From contig NZ_FNLB01000006.1 in NCBI RefSeq assembly GCF_900104145.1, positions 1,633,001 through 1,697,000 of the forward strand: DNA of 64,000 bases. The letters run 5' to 3'. Shown here piece after piece: positions 1-8,862 of this stretch (position 1 is the first letter of the stretch; every line of letters starts with the position of its first letter). Source of the DNA: Pseudovibrio sp. Tun.PSC04-5.I4. GTDB taxonomy: Bacteria; Pseudomonadota; Alphaproteobacteria; Rhizobiales; Stappiaceae. The translations under genes were made by a program, and so were the position numbers. The notes under the pieces were generated by a model. It saw only the letters and a program-made list of their open reading frames with translations. It was not told the DNA's origin and did no database searches.

Positions 1-3000
1 CGACGACCACAAGTAGCTCTCGCCCTTTTACAGCATCATTTTTTTCAGCAGCTGTTTGCATTTCAGCAATACGCTCTATTGCAGCATCACAGGCAGTTTC
101 AAAGCTCGTGAGATCAACCTCCCAGTCAACAAACTTCTCCGCGTTACCTTGAGTTTTCTCAATCATTTTCTGGTAGTAAGTTGCTCTCGCATTCAGAACT
201 TTCGTTATGGAAGTAATCAACTGTTTGCTGACATTGTAAATGTCGCCCATACGCGCGTAAGCATTTTGCGCTTCGCTCAGCGCTGCATTCATACCTTTAA
301 TGACAGCGGTTCGATCACCTTCATCCGTACCATCATACAAATTACTCGCATGAAAAATATTTGACTGTGCTGACTCATAAAGTTCGTTAAATAGCCATTC
401 ATACTCTCCGGTACAAAACTCTGACCATTGTTCATATGCACCAGGCACAACATCATGAAGTTTCTGAACCTCTGCATAGATGCCATCTTTTTCTTTAGTA
501 AAGTAGATCGTTTCTGCATAACGCTTAGCTTCATCAGAAGCAGCTTCAATGGCAGAAATCGCCTCTGCCGTTTGGATTGCATCGCTCATAGAGGCGAGGT
601 GTTTTTCTATCTCATTAGCCTGATTTTCAGCATTATTCCCATTCCCATCTCGAATAGATGCAAGTGCCTTCTCAACACCGGCGAATGCGGCATCACTGGC
701 CTTTTCAAAGGTTGACAAAAGACCATCATTTGCTTCCACGGCAGAGATTTTTTTATGCAGGACAGAATGCTCTGATTGAAGATCTGATATGTGGAGGATC
801 AAGTCAGTTCGGACATCTTGCAACACATTTCGTGTTTCGGCTCCTGCCTGTAGGAGTGTCGCCCTGTCTACCTCTGCTTTATCAAGAGCATCTCGCGCTT
901 CAGGTGCGTCTGATGCGTCGATGGCCCTTTTCAAATTTGCAATATTTTCCATCGCAGCCAGATAGGCATTATCGAATGCGGACAAGTCGAGATTCCAGTC
1001 GGAAAACTCTTCCCGCACTTTGTAAATATCCTCAAATGCGGAAGCATAGTAGTCTGCCCCTTGGTTAATACCTTTCAGCTGAGAAGCAAGAATTTGCTTG
1101 CTGACCTGGAAGGCATTCTGCATTTCAATAAGGGCTTGTTTTGCTTCAGATATGGGAGCCTTCATACTTCCAAGAAACAAACTCTCCTTCATAGTTGCCA
1201 CTGATGGATTGCCAATTATCTGGTCGGCGCTATCAAACCAGTCGTTCGCTTCTGAAAGATTTTCCACTGCCGTTTCATGTGCGGCCTGGAACAGTTCAGC
1301 GTACTCCCCCTCACAGAAATGCTCCCAAGTATTTTTTCCGGTTTGAACAGCGTTTGTGAGTTGTTCTACATCTGTTCGAAGAATTGCCAACTGTTTCGCA
1401 AACAGGTCCAAATCCTCTGCATTTTCAGGAGCTGGATTTTCTGCTTCAGCTGAAACAGCAGACCGTTTTCCATTACGCTTTTTCTTACGCGGAGGTTTGG
1501 TAATAAATTGCTCAAGGTTGGCTAAAGCTTGCTTGAGGTCGGCCAAAGCTCCTCTGGTATCCTTCACTTTGTGCAGACCTAAAAGCGTTTCAGCTTCGTG
1601 GGCATAGTCGCTAGCAATATTGCTGTAGCTGAAGAATTCACCCAATATATCTGCATCTGTGATATTCGACTTAAAATTATCAAACGCCGCAATCCGATCT
1701 TTTGCTTCCTGTAAATCGACGAGAAAACCTTCAACCTTGGCAGCTGTATTGACACCCCGTTCATAAGCAGTTTCAAGGTCGTTTAGCGTTATTCTTGCAC
1801 TGTCGACAGCATCATTAGCCACTTCATACTTTTCCCGCGTGAATAACACCTTTGCTTGATCAACATACGCCACGGCTTTGTCATACATATATTCAAAGAT
1901 GGTCAATTCTTCTTTGTCTTTGAACTCGCTTTTATGGTTCTTAAACTCCTCAATTTCCTGCTTAAGGCTATCAACGGTTTCCATAAAATCTTCGGCACTT
2001 TCTTCCTTCGTTGCTACTGTTTTGAGTGTCGGCATGTATTGCAGAAAATCCACTTCATCTTGCAAACTCCTCATGCCTTTCTGTGCATTAGTAACTGCCT
2101 GATTTGCCTCGCCGATACGCTGGCCCTTAATAAAGCTCTCTCCTTGAACAATAATTCCATCCACCTTTGAGCAAAGCTGTTCGAAATCCTTCAGGTTTTT
2201 AGTGCTAAAGGTGCCCAATTCTACTTGTTGTGCAAAATCAGAGCGTCTTGCAAAGAGGGGTTCCGCTTGTTTTCTTACCAAAACCATCTGTTCAGAAACG
2301 ACAGCGAGAGAGGATTTTGCTTCCTCGACAGCTTCCTTCATGAAGCCGATATTGTTTTGGGCCTCTGAGATTTTGGTGTTTGCAGCTTTCGCATTGTTAT
2401 CGATCAAATAGGACTGAGCACCGATAATATTTGCCCGTACAGATTGGTTCGCGGCCTCAAACGCAGAGAAATCCGTGCCCTGTTCTTTTACCAATTCCTT
2501 TTGAGCATAGAGTTCTTCCACATTCTGATTTAGCTCAACAACATCATGTAAGAGGAGTTTGATCGCGTCAGAACCAGATTTATCCGCTTCGCTCTCTCCA
2601 TCTTCAGTTGAGGGAGCAGCCTTTGCCTGCAGCATAATTTGCTGCATTTCGACAAAGCGCTTTTCTAAATCCAGAAGTGCGGTTTCCGCCTCCTTGCCAT
2701 CTTTTTCTTTCAGTGCAGTGTTTATTCGGCTGGTTTCAACCAGAGCAGCATCATGGCACTTTTCAAATGTAGCCAACGTTGCTTTATCGTGTTCAAGTTC
2801 AGTGTTTTTGCTGTGAAGGTTTGCTAACTCTTGCTCAGTGAAGGACTGCTTCTCAACAATAGAAACTTCAATAGCCTTTAAATGTGCAGTTTCCCACGTG
2901 TAGATATCCTTAAAAACAGACAGGTTTATGGATGCTTTTTGAAGGCTGACTTTGACAGCAGATAAGACGTAACCATTGAAAGCTGTATTCATGTCCGTGA

Positions 3001-3487
3001 AATTATCTTGCGCCTGAGTATAGGCGCCATCAAATCTGGATAGATCAATGTTCCATTTCGCAAGATCATCCCGGTTTGCATAAACGTCTTCGACATCTTT
3101 TTTATTTTTCGCAGCAATCGGTCTCAAAGGCTCGATGTCATTAATTGCCTGACCTTGCCCAGCCTGATAGATTTTCTGCATTTTATCGAAATGATTGCTT
3201 GCACTATTGACGTGAGCTCGCATTAAAGCAACATCAGTAGTCCCGTCAAGATCTGCTACTTTGTAATTTTTTCTTGCTATACTTATTTGCTCATCTGCCA
3301 ACAGTTGGGCATTGATAAAAGCAGAACGACCAGCCTCATCAACAAAGACAGGTAGCCGTCCTGAGGCAACATCAATAGATTTATCTAACTTATTCAGACG
3401 CTTATTGAGTTGTTCTATTTCAGCAAACTGGGTATTTGTTTGTGTAACCTCATCTCCCACCGTCACCTGTTCCTGTGCAAGTATTTC
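1..3487 (-). pseudogene. Giant repetitive coiled-coil protein, 3' fragment (split by IS256, runs off left edge)
   Basis: The minus strand is open without a stop from 3487 down to base 1 (1162 full codons), and the gene continues past the window edge. Translation gives an acidic, Lys/Glu/Ala/Gln-rich, mostly helical protein with no signal peptide or membrane segment in this part. Internal repeats are visible: a block with VSKQ followed by W-x-DL-S-x-F-(D/E) occurs near 1105-980 and again near 232-110, offset by 873 bp (291 residues). A weaker copy of the W-(N/E)-x-DLS-x-F part lies near 3060-3030. A basic KPPRKKKRNGKR stretch lies near 1480-1500. Immediately upstream, the IS end supplies in-frame stops TAA TAG, so this fragment cannot be read through from the IS. 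Deleting 3488-4884 joins it in frame to the 5' fragment that starts at 5019. I do not recognise the family; the function is unknown. Confidence 0.8.
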
Positions 3488-3520
3488 GAGCTATTACTGA
3501 ATCTGGTGTATGGGGCTTTT
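3488..3520 (+). repeat. IS256 left terminal inverted repeat
   Basis: Pairs with 4844-4876 in inverted orientation. The shared bases include GAG at the tip, TATT, and the continuous core TCTGGTGTATG, with a common TTTT at the inner end. Read on the minus strand, this end puts TAA TAG in frame with the interrupted gene. Confidence 0.85.
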
Positions 3521-3591
3521 AAGATAGCAGCGTATCGGTTTGACTGATTGATGACCAATTCAACATTGCAACCACTTGGAGATACGCCACC

Positions 3592-4842
3592 ATGGCAAAA
3601 GATAATGTTCTGGAGCTTGCTCGTCAAAACGGCCTTTTGGGCGATCCGCTTACACAGTTGATAAGAGAAGGGGCAAGGGAGCTGGTGCACCGGGCTGTTA
3701 CATCAGAACTTCAGTCTTTACTTTCGCTGTATGAAGATGAGGTTGATGAGGCTGGCCGTGCGCGTGTGGTGCGCAATGGTTATCATCCGGAGCGCGAGAT
3801 CCAGACTGGCATCGGGCCTGTGACTGTGAAAGTGCCCAAAGTGCGGGCGCGCTCAGGTGAGCCAGTCACGTTTCACTCCGCGCTTGTTCCTCCTTATGTT
3901 CGTAAGGCCAAAAGCTTAGAAGCAGCTTTGCCCTGGCTTTATCTGAAAGGCGTGTCGAGCGGTGAGATGGAAGACGCTTTGAAAGTTTTGGTGGGACCTG
4001 AGGCAACAGGGCTTTCTGCGAACACAGTTTCGAGGTTGAAGAAGGAATGGGCTGGCGAATATGATAGCTGGCGTCAGTTCCGCCTCGACACGGATGAGTG
4101 GGTGTATATCTGGGCTGATGGCATTTACAGCGGCTTACGAGCAGAAGACGTGAAGCTGTGCACGCTTGTTGTAATAGGAGTTAACTCACTGGGACGGAAG
4201 AAGTTTCTTGCCATTGAAGACGGGGTGCGGGAGAGCACGCAGAGCTGGCGCGAGGTGCTTGTGAAGTTGAAGAGCCGTGGTATGAACACGCCTAAACTGG
4301 CAGTCGGCGATGGGGCCATGGGCTTCTGGGCAGCGCTTGATGAGGTATTCAGCCAAACCCGCCATCAGCGCTGCTGGGTGCACAAGACAAACAACATAGT
4401 GGGTTACTTGCCCAAGTCCCTACAGGACAAAGCAAGGGCATGCCTCAAGGATATCTGGATGGCGCCGACAAAAGCAAAAGCAGAAGTGGCTTTTGACCTG
4501 TTTGTGGAACAGTTTGAGGGCAAGTATCCCAAAGCAGTGGAATGCCTTCTCAAAGACCAGCACGATCTGCTCTCGTTCTACGACTTTCCGCAGATGCACT
4601 GGCAGTCAATCCGCACCTCCAACCCGATTGAATCTACATTCGCGACCATCAGGCACCGAACCAAACGCTCAAAGGGATGTCTGAAACGGGACGGCATGCT
4701 TCACATGATGTTCAAACTCAGCCAATGCGCGCAAGGCAGCTGGCAAAAATTACGCGGTTTTGCCGATCTTGGCAAAGTCATCACAGGCATCAATTTCAAA
4801 GACGGTATCGAACAAGCAGAAGCCGTGCAAAACGCTGCTTAA
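3592..4842 (+). CDS. IS256-family (mutator-type) transposase
   Basis: A 416-residue transposase that moves its own IS by DDE chemistry. Length and layout are normal for the family. Candidate catalytic acids are Asp in WADGIYSGLR (about residue 175), Asp in VGDGAMGFW (about 239) and Glu in SNPIESTFATIR (about 349). The HQRCWVHKTNNI segment is the typical C/D-spacer motif that follows the second Asp. GGAG at about 3579 precedes the ATG at suitable spacing. It ends just inside the right inverted repeat. No frameshift or internal stop is seen, so the gene is probably functional. Confidence 0.95.
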   Translation: MAKDNVLELARQNGLLGDPLTQLIREGARELVHRAVTSELQSLLSLYEDEVDEAGRARVVRNGYHPEREIQTGIGPVTVKVPKVRARSGEPVTFHSALVPPYVRKAKSLEAALPWLYLKGVSSGEMEDALKVLVGPEATGLSANTVSRLKKEWAGEYDSWRQFRLDTDEWVYIWADGIYSGLRAEDVKLCTLVVIGVNSLGRKKFLAIEDGVRESTQSWREVLVKLKSRGMNTPKLAVGDGAMGFWAALDEVFSQTRHQRCWVHKTNNIVGYLPKSLQDKARACLKDIWMAPTKAKAEVAFDLFVEQFEGKYPKAVECLLKDQHDLLSFYDFPQMHWQSIRTSNPIESTFATIRHRTKRSKGCLKRDGMLHMMFKLSQCAQGSWQKLRGFADLGKVITGINFKDGIEQAEAVQNAA

Positions 4843-4843
4843 G

Positions 4844-4876
4844 AAAATGCTCATACACCAGAATTGACAATACCTC
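4844..4876 (-). repeat. IS256 right terminal inverted repeat
   Basis: Inverted partner of 3488-3520. It begins one base after the transposase stop codon (4840-4842) and ends exactly at the right copy of the AGTATTTC target duplication. Confidence 0.85.
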
Positions 4877-5019
4877 AGTATTTCCCCTCCGAGGGCAACC
4901 TCTTCCAATTCATCCTCTTCGTTTGAGTTACTTTCACTTTCCGGGTATTTCCATTGAAGATGTTTAAAAACTTTTTTAGCCCATTGGTTCTGTTCAGGGG
5001 TGAGCTGGTTCTCAGGCAT
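4877..5019 (-). pseudogene. Giant coiled-coil protein, 5' fragment
   Basis: An ATG at 5019 (minus) begins MPENQLTPEQNQWAKKVFK, followed by a Ser/Asn/Glu/Asp-rich acidic stretch. The frame then enters the IS256 end at 4876 and picks up unrelated residues. A GGAG-like ribosome site lies about 8 nt upstream of the ATG. The 45 codons before the target duplication (4884-4877) join in frame to the long open frame ending at 3487 when the element is removed, giving a protein of at least 1207 residues within the window. The gene is therefore one unit broken by transposition, unless the product is still made from an IS-borne promoter and internal start. The nearest internal start candidates are GTG codons about 20 nt inside the 3' fragment. 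Confidence 0.75.
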
Positions 5020-5716
5020 CTGGAAACTCCGAAGTTCTGGAAGTTATCGTTTGCGTATTGTGATCTTACTTCGAATAATAATGCGTCGATGTGGGGTCGA
5101 TATGGGAAGTTTCAAACAGTGCGATAAAAAATGAGTTACGACTACTGACTGAACTTAAGAAAAAGTTGACCGTCTACTGCTTCAATTAGCTTGTGAAAAA
5201 TTGAGTAACTTTTGTTATTTGCTACGAGAAGAACTTGATGAAAGAGGCCCTTTTAAAAAAGGCAACAATGTGCCTCGCCCAACAACGTGCCTCGCCAAGG
5301 GGACAAGCCATTGAAACACCAATTCTTCGATGCACAGAACGTTCATTATTCCATCGCCAGATCATCAACTTTGGGGACGTTAGCTACAGCAGAAAACAAA
5401 TTTGAAAAAATGACTTCCAAGTAGGCGGCAACGGCAAAGCTTATAGTGCACGGGGAGCCATGTTGATCTTGTGGTTGATGGCTAACCTGCGCAAATTGAG
5501 GTATAAAAATGTAACCAGAACAGCATTTACTCTAAGCTGATGTATGAGCATTTCGTATTGATGGCCAATAGAGCACCAATACATCACCAAGTGTGCGTTA
5601 CATCACTTTTCTGCTCGATTGTGCCTAACTAACTAAAATACGTATTCTATTCCCTCTACAAAACAAGGTTTGTGACATTAAGTGTAGAGCACATTAAACC
5701 CATTCAGGCAGATCCA
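5020..5716. other. Intergenic region upstream of two divergent genes
   Basis: No convincing gene is seen in this stretch of about 700 bp, which is AT-rich with scattered stops in all frames. It should hold the promoter of the interrupted minus-strand gene (near 5020-5100) and that of the alcohol dehydrogenase. A 17-bp tandem duplication with one mismatch lies at 5263-5279 and 5280-5296 (unit CAACAATGTGCCTCGCC). The palindrome AATACGTATT is at 5637-5646 and recurs upstream of the adhesin gene. Confidence 0.5.
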
Positions 5717-6865
5717 ATGAATTTTACATACCAGAACCCAACCAAACTCCTGTTTGGTGAAGGCAGGATCTCCGAAATAACAAAGCATATTCCTGCAGGA
5801 AGCCGCGTGCTTCTCGCCTATGGCGGCGGATCCATCAAAAAGAATGGCGTTTATGATCAGGTCATTGCCGCCCTTGATGGGTTCTTCACCATAGAGTTTT
5901 CAGGCATTGAACCCAATCCGCGCTTTGAAACGCTGGAAAAAGGCGTTGCACTCATCAAAGAAAACCAGCTGGATTTCATTCTCGCTGTTGGTGGTGGTTC
6001 CGTAGTTGATGGCTGTAAGTTTATCGCAGCAGCTGCTTATTACGATGGAGACCATTGGGACATCCCGCGTGGCAAACACCGTATCTCTCAAGCCACTCCG
6101 CTAGCCGCGATCCTCACTTTGCCTGCAACAGGCTCAGAATCCAACGGAAACGCAGTTGTGACGCGCAAAGCAACTGGCGAGAAACTTGCCTTTGGCTCTC
6201 CACACGTTTATCCGGTTTTCTCAGTTCTTGACCCAAGCACAATGAAGACACTTCCGGAACGCCAGCTTAAAAACGGTTTGGTTGACGCATTTATTCATGT
6301 CTGCGAGCAATACCTGACCTTCCCAACTGGAGCACTGGTGCAAGATGGCTTTGCAGAGGCATTGCTGCGCACCCTGATCAAGCTTGGTAAGGAATTTGAC
6401 CAACATGATCAAGACCAATGGCGAGCTAATCTTATGTATGCCGCCAATCAGGGTTTAAACGGTTTGATCTCTTGTGGTGTTCCAAATGACTGGGCAACGC
6501 ATCAAATCGGTCACGAACTAACCGCTCGCTTTGGCATTGATCACGCCCAAACATTGTCCATCATTCAGCCAAGCTTGCTGCGTAACCAGATCGAGCTTAA
6601 ACGCGCAAAACTGGAGCAAATGGGTTCCGCAGTATTTGGTTTACCTGCAACGGATGATCTGGCTGAAAAGACAGTGGATGCAATAGAAGGCTTCTATCAA
6701 AGCCTTTCTATGCCAGTCCGGTTGTCTGATGCAAACATCACAGATCAAGGTGACATCGACGCACTCCTCAATATCATTGCAGGCCGCAATTTTCTGAAAG
6801 CCATAGGTGAAAACGGTAAAATCACTCCAGAAGTGATTAGAGAAATCGTGATTGCAGCTCGCTAA
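5717..6865 (+). CDS. yqhD: Iron-containing alcohol dehydrogenase / NADPH-dependent aldehyde reductase, YqhD type
   Basis: A 382-residue group III alcohol dehydrogenase, very like E. coli YqhD along its whole length. That enzyme reduces short-chain and peroxidation-derived aldehydes with NADPH. Diagnostic segments are NPTKLLFGEGRI near the N-terminus, LLAYGGGSIKKNG, the nucleotide-binding AVGGGSVVDGCKF, LPATGSESNG, and the metal site with conserved Asp/His in VDAFIHVCEQY and IGHELTARFGIDHAQ. I place the start at ATG 5717 because it matches the YqhD N-terminus. An in-frame GTG at 5672 would add 15 residues. It is transcribed alone and followed by a clear terminator. A role in aldehyde detoxification is inferred from the family. 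Confidence 0.9.
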   Translation: MNFTYQNPTKLLFGEGRISEITKHIPAGSRVLLAYGGGSIKKNGVYDQVIAALDGFFTIEFSGIEPNPRFETLEKGVALIKENQLDFILAVGGGSVVDGCKFIAAAAYYDGDHWDIPRGKHRISQATPLAAILTLPATGSESNGNAVVTRKATGEKLAFGSPHVYPVFSVLDPSTMKTLPERQLKNGLVDAFIHVCEQYLTFPTGALVQDGFAEALLRTLIKLGKEFDQHDQDQWRANLMYAANQGLNGLISCGVPNDWATHQIGHELTARFGIDHAQTLSIIQPSLLRNQIELKRAKLEQMGSAVFGLPATDDLAEKTVDAIEGFYQSLSMPVRLSDANITDQGDIDALLNIIAGRNFLKAIGENGKITPEVIREIVIAAR

Positions 6866-6888
6866 AGCTGACAGATCAAAACATCGAA

Positions 6889-6917
6889 GCCCGCGCTCAT
6901 CCAACGCGGGCTTTTTT
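6889..6917 (+). terminator. Rho-independent terminator after the YqhD-type gene
   Basis: Stem GCCCGCG / CGCGGGC with a 9-nt loop, followed directly by six T. It starts 23 nt after the stop codon. Confidence 0.9.
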
Positions 6918-7041
6918 GTGGGTAGTAGAGGCAAACTCATAAATATCAAGTGACAAGACTTCAGCAAAACCGATACTCCGGTGAGATATCACTCAATGCC
7001 TCTGAAACCTCGATGCGATCAGAGAACAAGGACGTAAATGC

Positions 7042-8001
7042 ATGCTGCAGCTTTCCCAAACGCAAACACGAGAAGCACTTCCCTTCAAACCCCTCGTTGA
7101 AGCGCTCCGCACAATGTTTCGGGAAGGCTGCGAAATGCCGGTGCGCCACCACCACACAATGGAAGTGCCAGATAAAGATGACGCCACCCTCCTCCTAATG
7201 CCGGCATGGCAATCTGGAGCCTATTTTGGTGTAAAACTGGCCAGCGTTTTCCCAAGCAACGCTGTTCAAGGAATTCCCGCAGTCTCTGCCACCTATCTCC
7301 TCTCTGACGGCAGGAATGGTGCTCCGCTTGCCTTAGTGGATGGAGGAGAACTGACCGCACGAAGAACAGCAGCAGCATCAGCTCTTGCAGCCGACTATCT
7401 AGCTCGCAAAAATGCAAAAATACTCTGCATGGTAGGAACAGGCCGCCTCTCCGCTAACCTGATAGAGGCGCATTGCACAGTTCGCCAAATCGAGACAGTG
7501 TACCTCTGGGGCCGTAACTTTGAAAAAGCACAGGCTTGTGCCGCAGACCTCAGTACAAAGCTCGGCCTAAACATCATTGCAGAGCAATCATTGGAAATTG
7601 CTGTCGGAAAATCCGACATAATATCGGTTGCCACATTATCAAACGATCCACTCGTGCAAGGCCAATGGTTGCCAGAAGGGTGCCATTTGGACCTCGTTGG
7701 CGGCTTCACCCCTCTGATGCGGGAAGCTGATGAAACTGCTGTGTCTCGGTCCCGTGTGTTTGTTGACACAAAAGCAGGTGCAATGAAGGAAGCGGGTGAC
7801 ATCACGACCCCGCTCGCCAACGGGACACTGAAGCCAGAAGATGTGCAGGCTGACCTTTATGAGCTTACACGAGGCGAGAATGCTGGGCGCACCAGCACTT
7901 CAGAAATTACCTTCTTCAAATCTGTTGGCGCTGCTCTGGAAGATCTGGCAGGCGCAGTCCTCGCATATGAGACTGCAAAAGCCACCCTTTTGGTGGACTA
8001 G
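7042..8001 (+). CDS. Ornithine cyclodeaminase / mu-crystallin family protein
   Basis: 319 residues of the ornithine cyclodeaminase/mu-crystallin family, NAD(P)-binding enzymes that include ornithine cyclodeaminase, alanine dehydrogenase and delta1-pyrroline-2-carboxylate reductase. Visible family marks are GVKLASVFPSN, the substrate-domain segment LVDGGELTARRTAAASALAA (about residues 98-117) and the Rossmann motif MVGTGRLSANLIEAH (about 130-144). DLVGGFTPLMREAD and a C-terminal SEITFFKSVGAALEDLA follow. AAGGA lies about 10 nt before the ATG. The substrate cannot be assigned from sequence alone; for a protein standing alone like this a reductase role in proline or hydroxyproline metabolism is as likely as true ornithine cyclodeaminase. 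It converges with the LapG-like gene, whose stop is only 18 bp away. Confidence 0.85.
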   Translation: MLQLSQTQTREALPFKPLVEALRTMFREGCEMPVRHHHTMEVPDKDDATLLLMPAWQSGAYFGVKLASVFPSNAVQGIPAVSATYLLSDGRNGAPLALVDGGELTARRTAAASALAADYLARKNAKILCMVGTGRLSANLIEAHCTVRQIETVYLWGRNFEKAQACAADLSTKLGLNIIAEQSLEIAVGKSDIISVATLSNDPLVQGQWLPEGCHLDLVGGFTPLMREADETAVSRSRVFVDTKAGAMKEAGDITTPLANGTLKPEDVQADLYELTRGENAGRTSTSEITFFKSVGAALEDLAGAVLAYETAKATLLVD

Positions 8002-8019
8002 GAGAACCGCCCAGCGCAT

Positions 8020-8856
8020 CTATCCTTTTTTATGCTGGGCAATAAACTGTTGGCGGGTCTCTTCGGTAACCAAATGAGTAAAGTGCGCATCCCGCGTCAT
8101 GGAAACAAGCGGGTGGTAGTGTAGTAGCGCGATCTCTTTGGTCGCGACTGGCCGCAAACTGTCCAGCACATATCTTTGGTGTTGCAGCTTAACACTCGTC
8201 ACAGCGTGAATAATGTCCCGAGAGCTGTCCTTAACAACGATAAAACGTAAATTTTCTTCGGCATATCCAAGTGCTAGCAAACTGTAATACTTCGCAATGG
8301 CATAATCTTCACAGTCGCCTTTGAAACCTAGAAATTGCAGCGGTGCACGCCAAATATCCGCAACACCGGCGGTGATTGCGTCTCGATCATAACCAGCACT
8401 TTCGTTAATATAAGAATTGAGAAGCGATAGCTGGCGTACAGACTTCGTTCCTCCAACACCTCGGATGATACGCGCCCAATAATCAACGGGACCAACACTA
8501 CGCACAGACCCTGCCATGCATTGCTGGAGATACAAAAGCTGCTTATCGCATTGAGGCAGAACCGCACGCCATTTTTGATAAGCGCGACTTCGTCCTCCCG
8601 GCATCTCGACAGACCCAAACAAGCCCAGCGCGTTGAATTGAATCTCTGAACCTCGGGAGGAACCGTTTGCAGAGGAAAACCGTTGCCGCTTCCGTATTTT
8701 TTTCAAAGGAACAAACTGCAAGTTATGCGCTTGCCCTTTTGACATAGATGAGAATATCCCGCTCAGGAATGCGGTCTTAATCACCATTCCCAAAAAGGTA
8801 CGTCGGAACACCCCACGCTTCGCTCGTTGCTTGCCTCGATATTCTGGAAGAGCCAT
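8020..8856 (-). CDS. LapG-like transglutaminase-like cysteine protease
   Basis: 278 residues of the bacterial transglutaminase-like cysteine proteinase family (BTLCP), which includes Pseudomonas LapG. LapG is a Ca-dependent periplasmic protease that cuts the N-terminus of type I-secreted adhesins and so releases them from the surface. The catalytic triad can be placed: Cys182 in GFKGDCEDYAIAKY, His217 in DIIHAVTSV and Asp232 in RYVLDSLRP. A basic N-terminus with a hydrophobic stretch (about residues 20-36) could be a signal anchor. The gene lies 6 bp downstream of the HlyD-type gene on the same strand and in the same locus as a T1SS adhesin, which strongly supports the LapG role. In known systems LapG is held inactive by the c-di-GMP receptor LapD; no LapD homologue is in this window. 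Confidence 0.85.
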   Translation of the reverse strand: MALPEYRGKQRAKRGVFRRTFLGMVIKTAFLSGIFSSMSKGQAHNLQFVPLKKIRKRQRFSSANGSSRGSEIQFNALGLFGSVEMPGGRSRAYQKWRAVLPQCDKQLLYLQQCMAGSVRSVGPVDYWARIIRGVGGTKSVRQLSLLNSYINESAGYDRDAITAGVADIWRAPLQFLGFKGDCEDYAIAKYYSLLALGYAEENLRFIVVKDSSRDIIHAVTSVKLQHQRYVLDSLRPVATKEIALLHYHPLVSMTRDAHFTHLVTEETRQQFIAQHKKG

Positions 8857-8862
8857 AACGCA

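Larger units (their letters stand above)
3488..4876. mobile_element. IS256-family insertion sequence, complete (1389 bp)
   Basis: The element carries one transposase gene and is bounded by imperfect 33-bp inverted repeats sharing the core TCTGGTGTATG. It is flanked on both sides by the direct repeat AGTATTTC (3480-3487 and 4877-4884). An 8-bp duplication is usual for IS256. Intact ends, an intact transposase and a perfect target duplication point to a recent insertion. It sits in the opposite orientation to the gene it interrupts. Confidence 0.95.

Noticed and set aside
56..715. Several plus-strand open frames of 80-130 codons in the first 3.4 kb
   Set aside because: They are antisense to one continuous minus-strand frame with consistent repeat structure, and their translations are low-quality (Phe/Ser/Cys-rich).
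3463..3690. A 75-codon minus frame crossing the left IS256 end
   Set aside because: It reads antisense to the transposase start and then a wrong frame of the interrupted gene; a by-product of the insertion.
8009..8040. GCCCAGC / GCTGGGC inverted repeat between the cyclodeaminase-family and LapG-like genes
   Set aside because: The stem is short with an 18-nt loop, and the T run is within the loop, so it does not make a good terminator in either direction.
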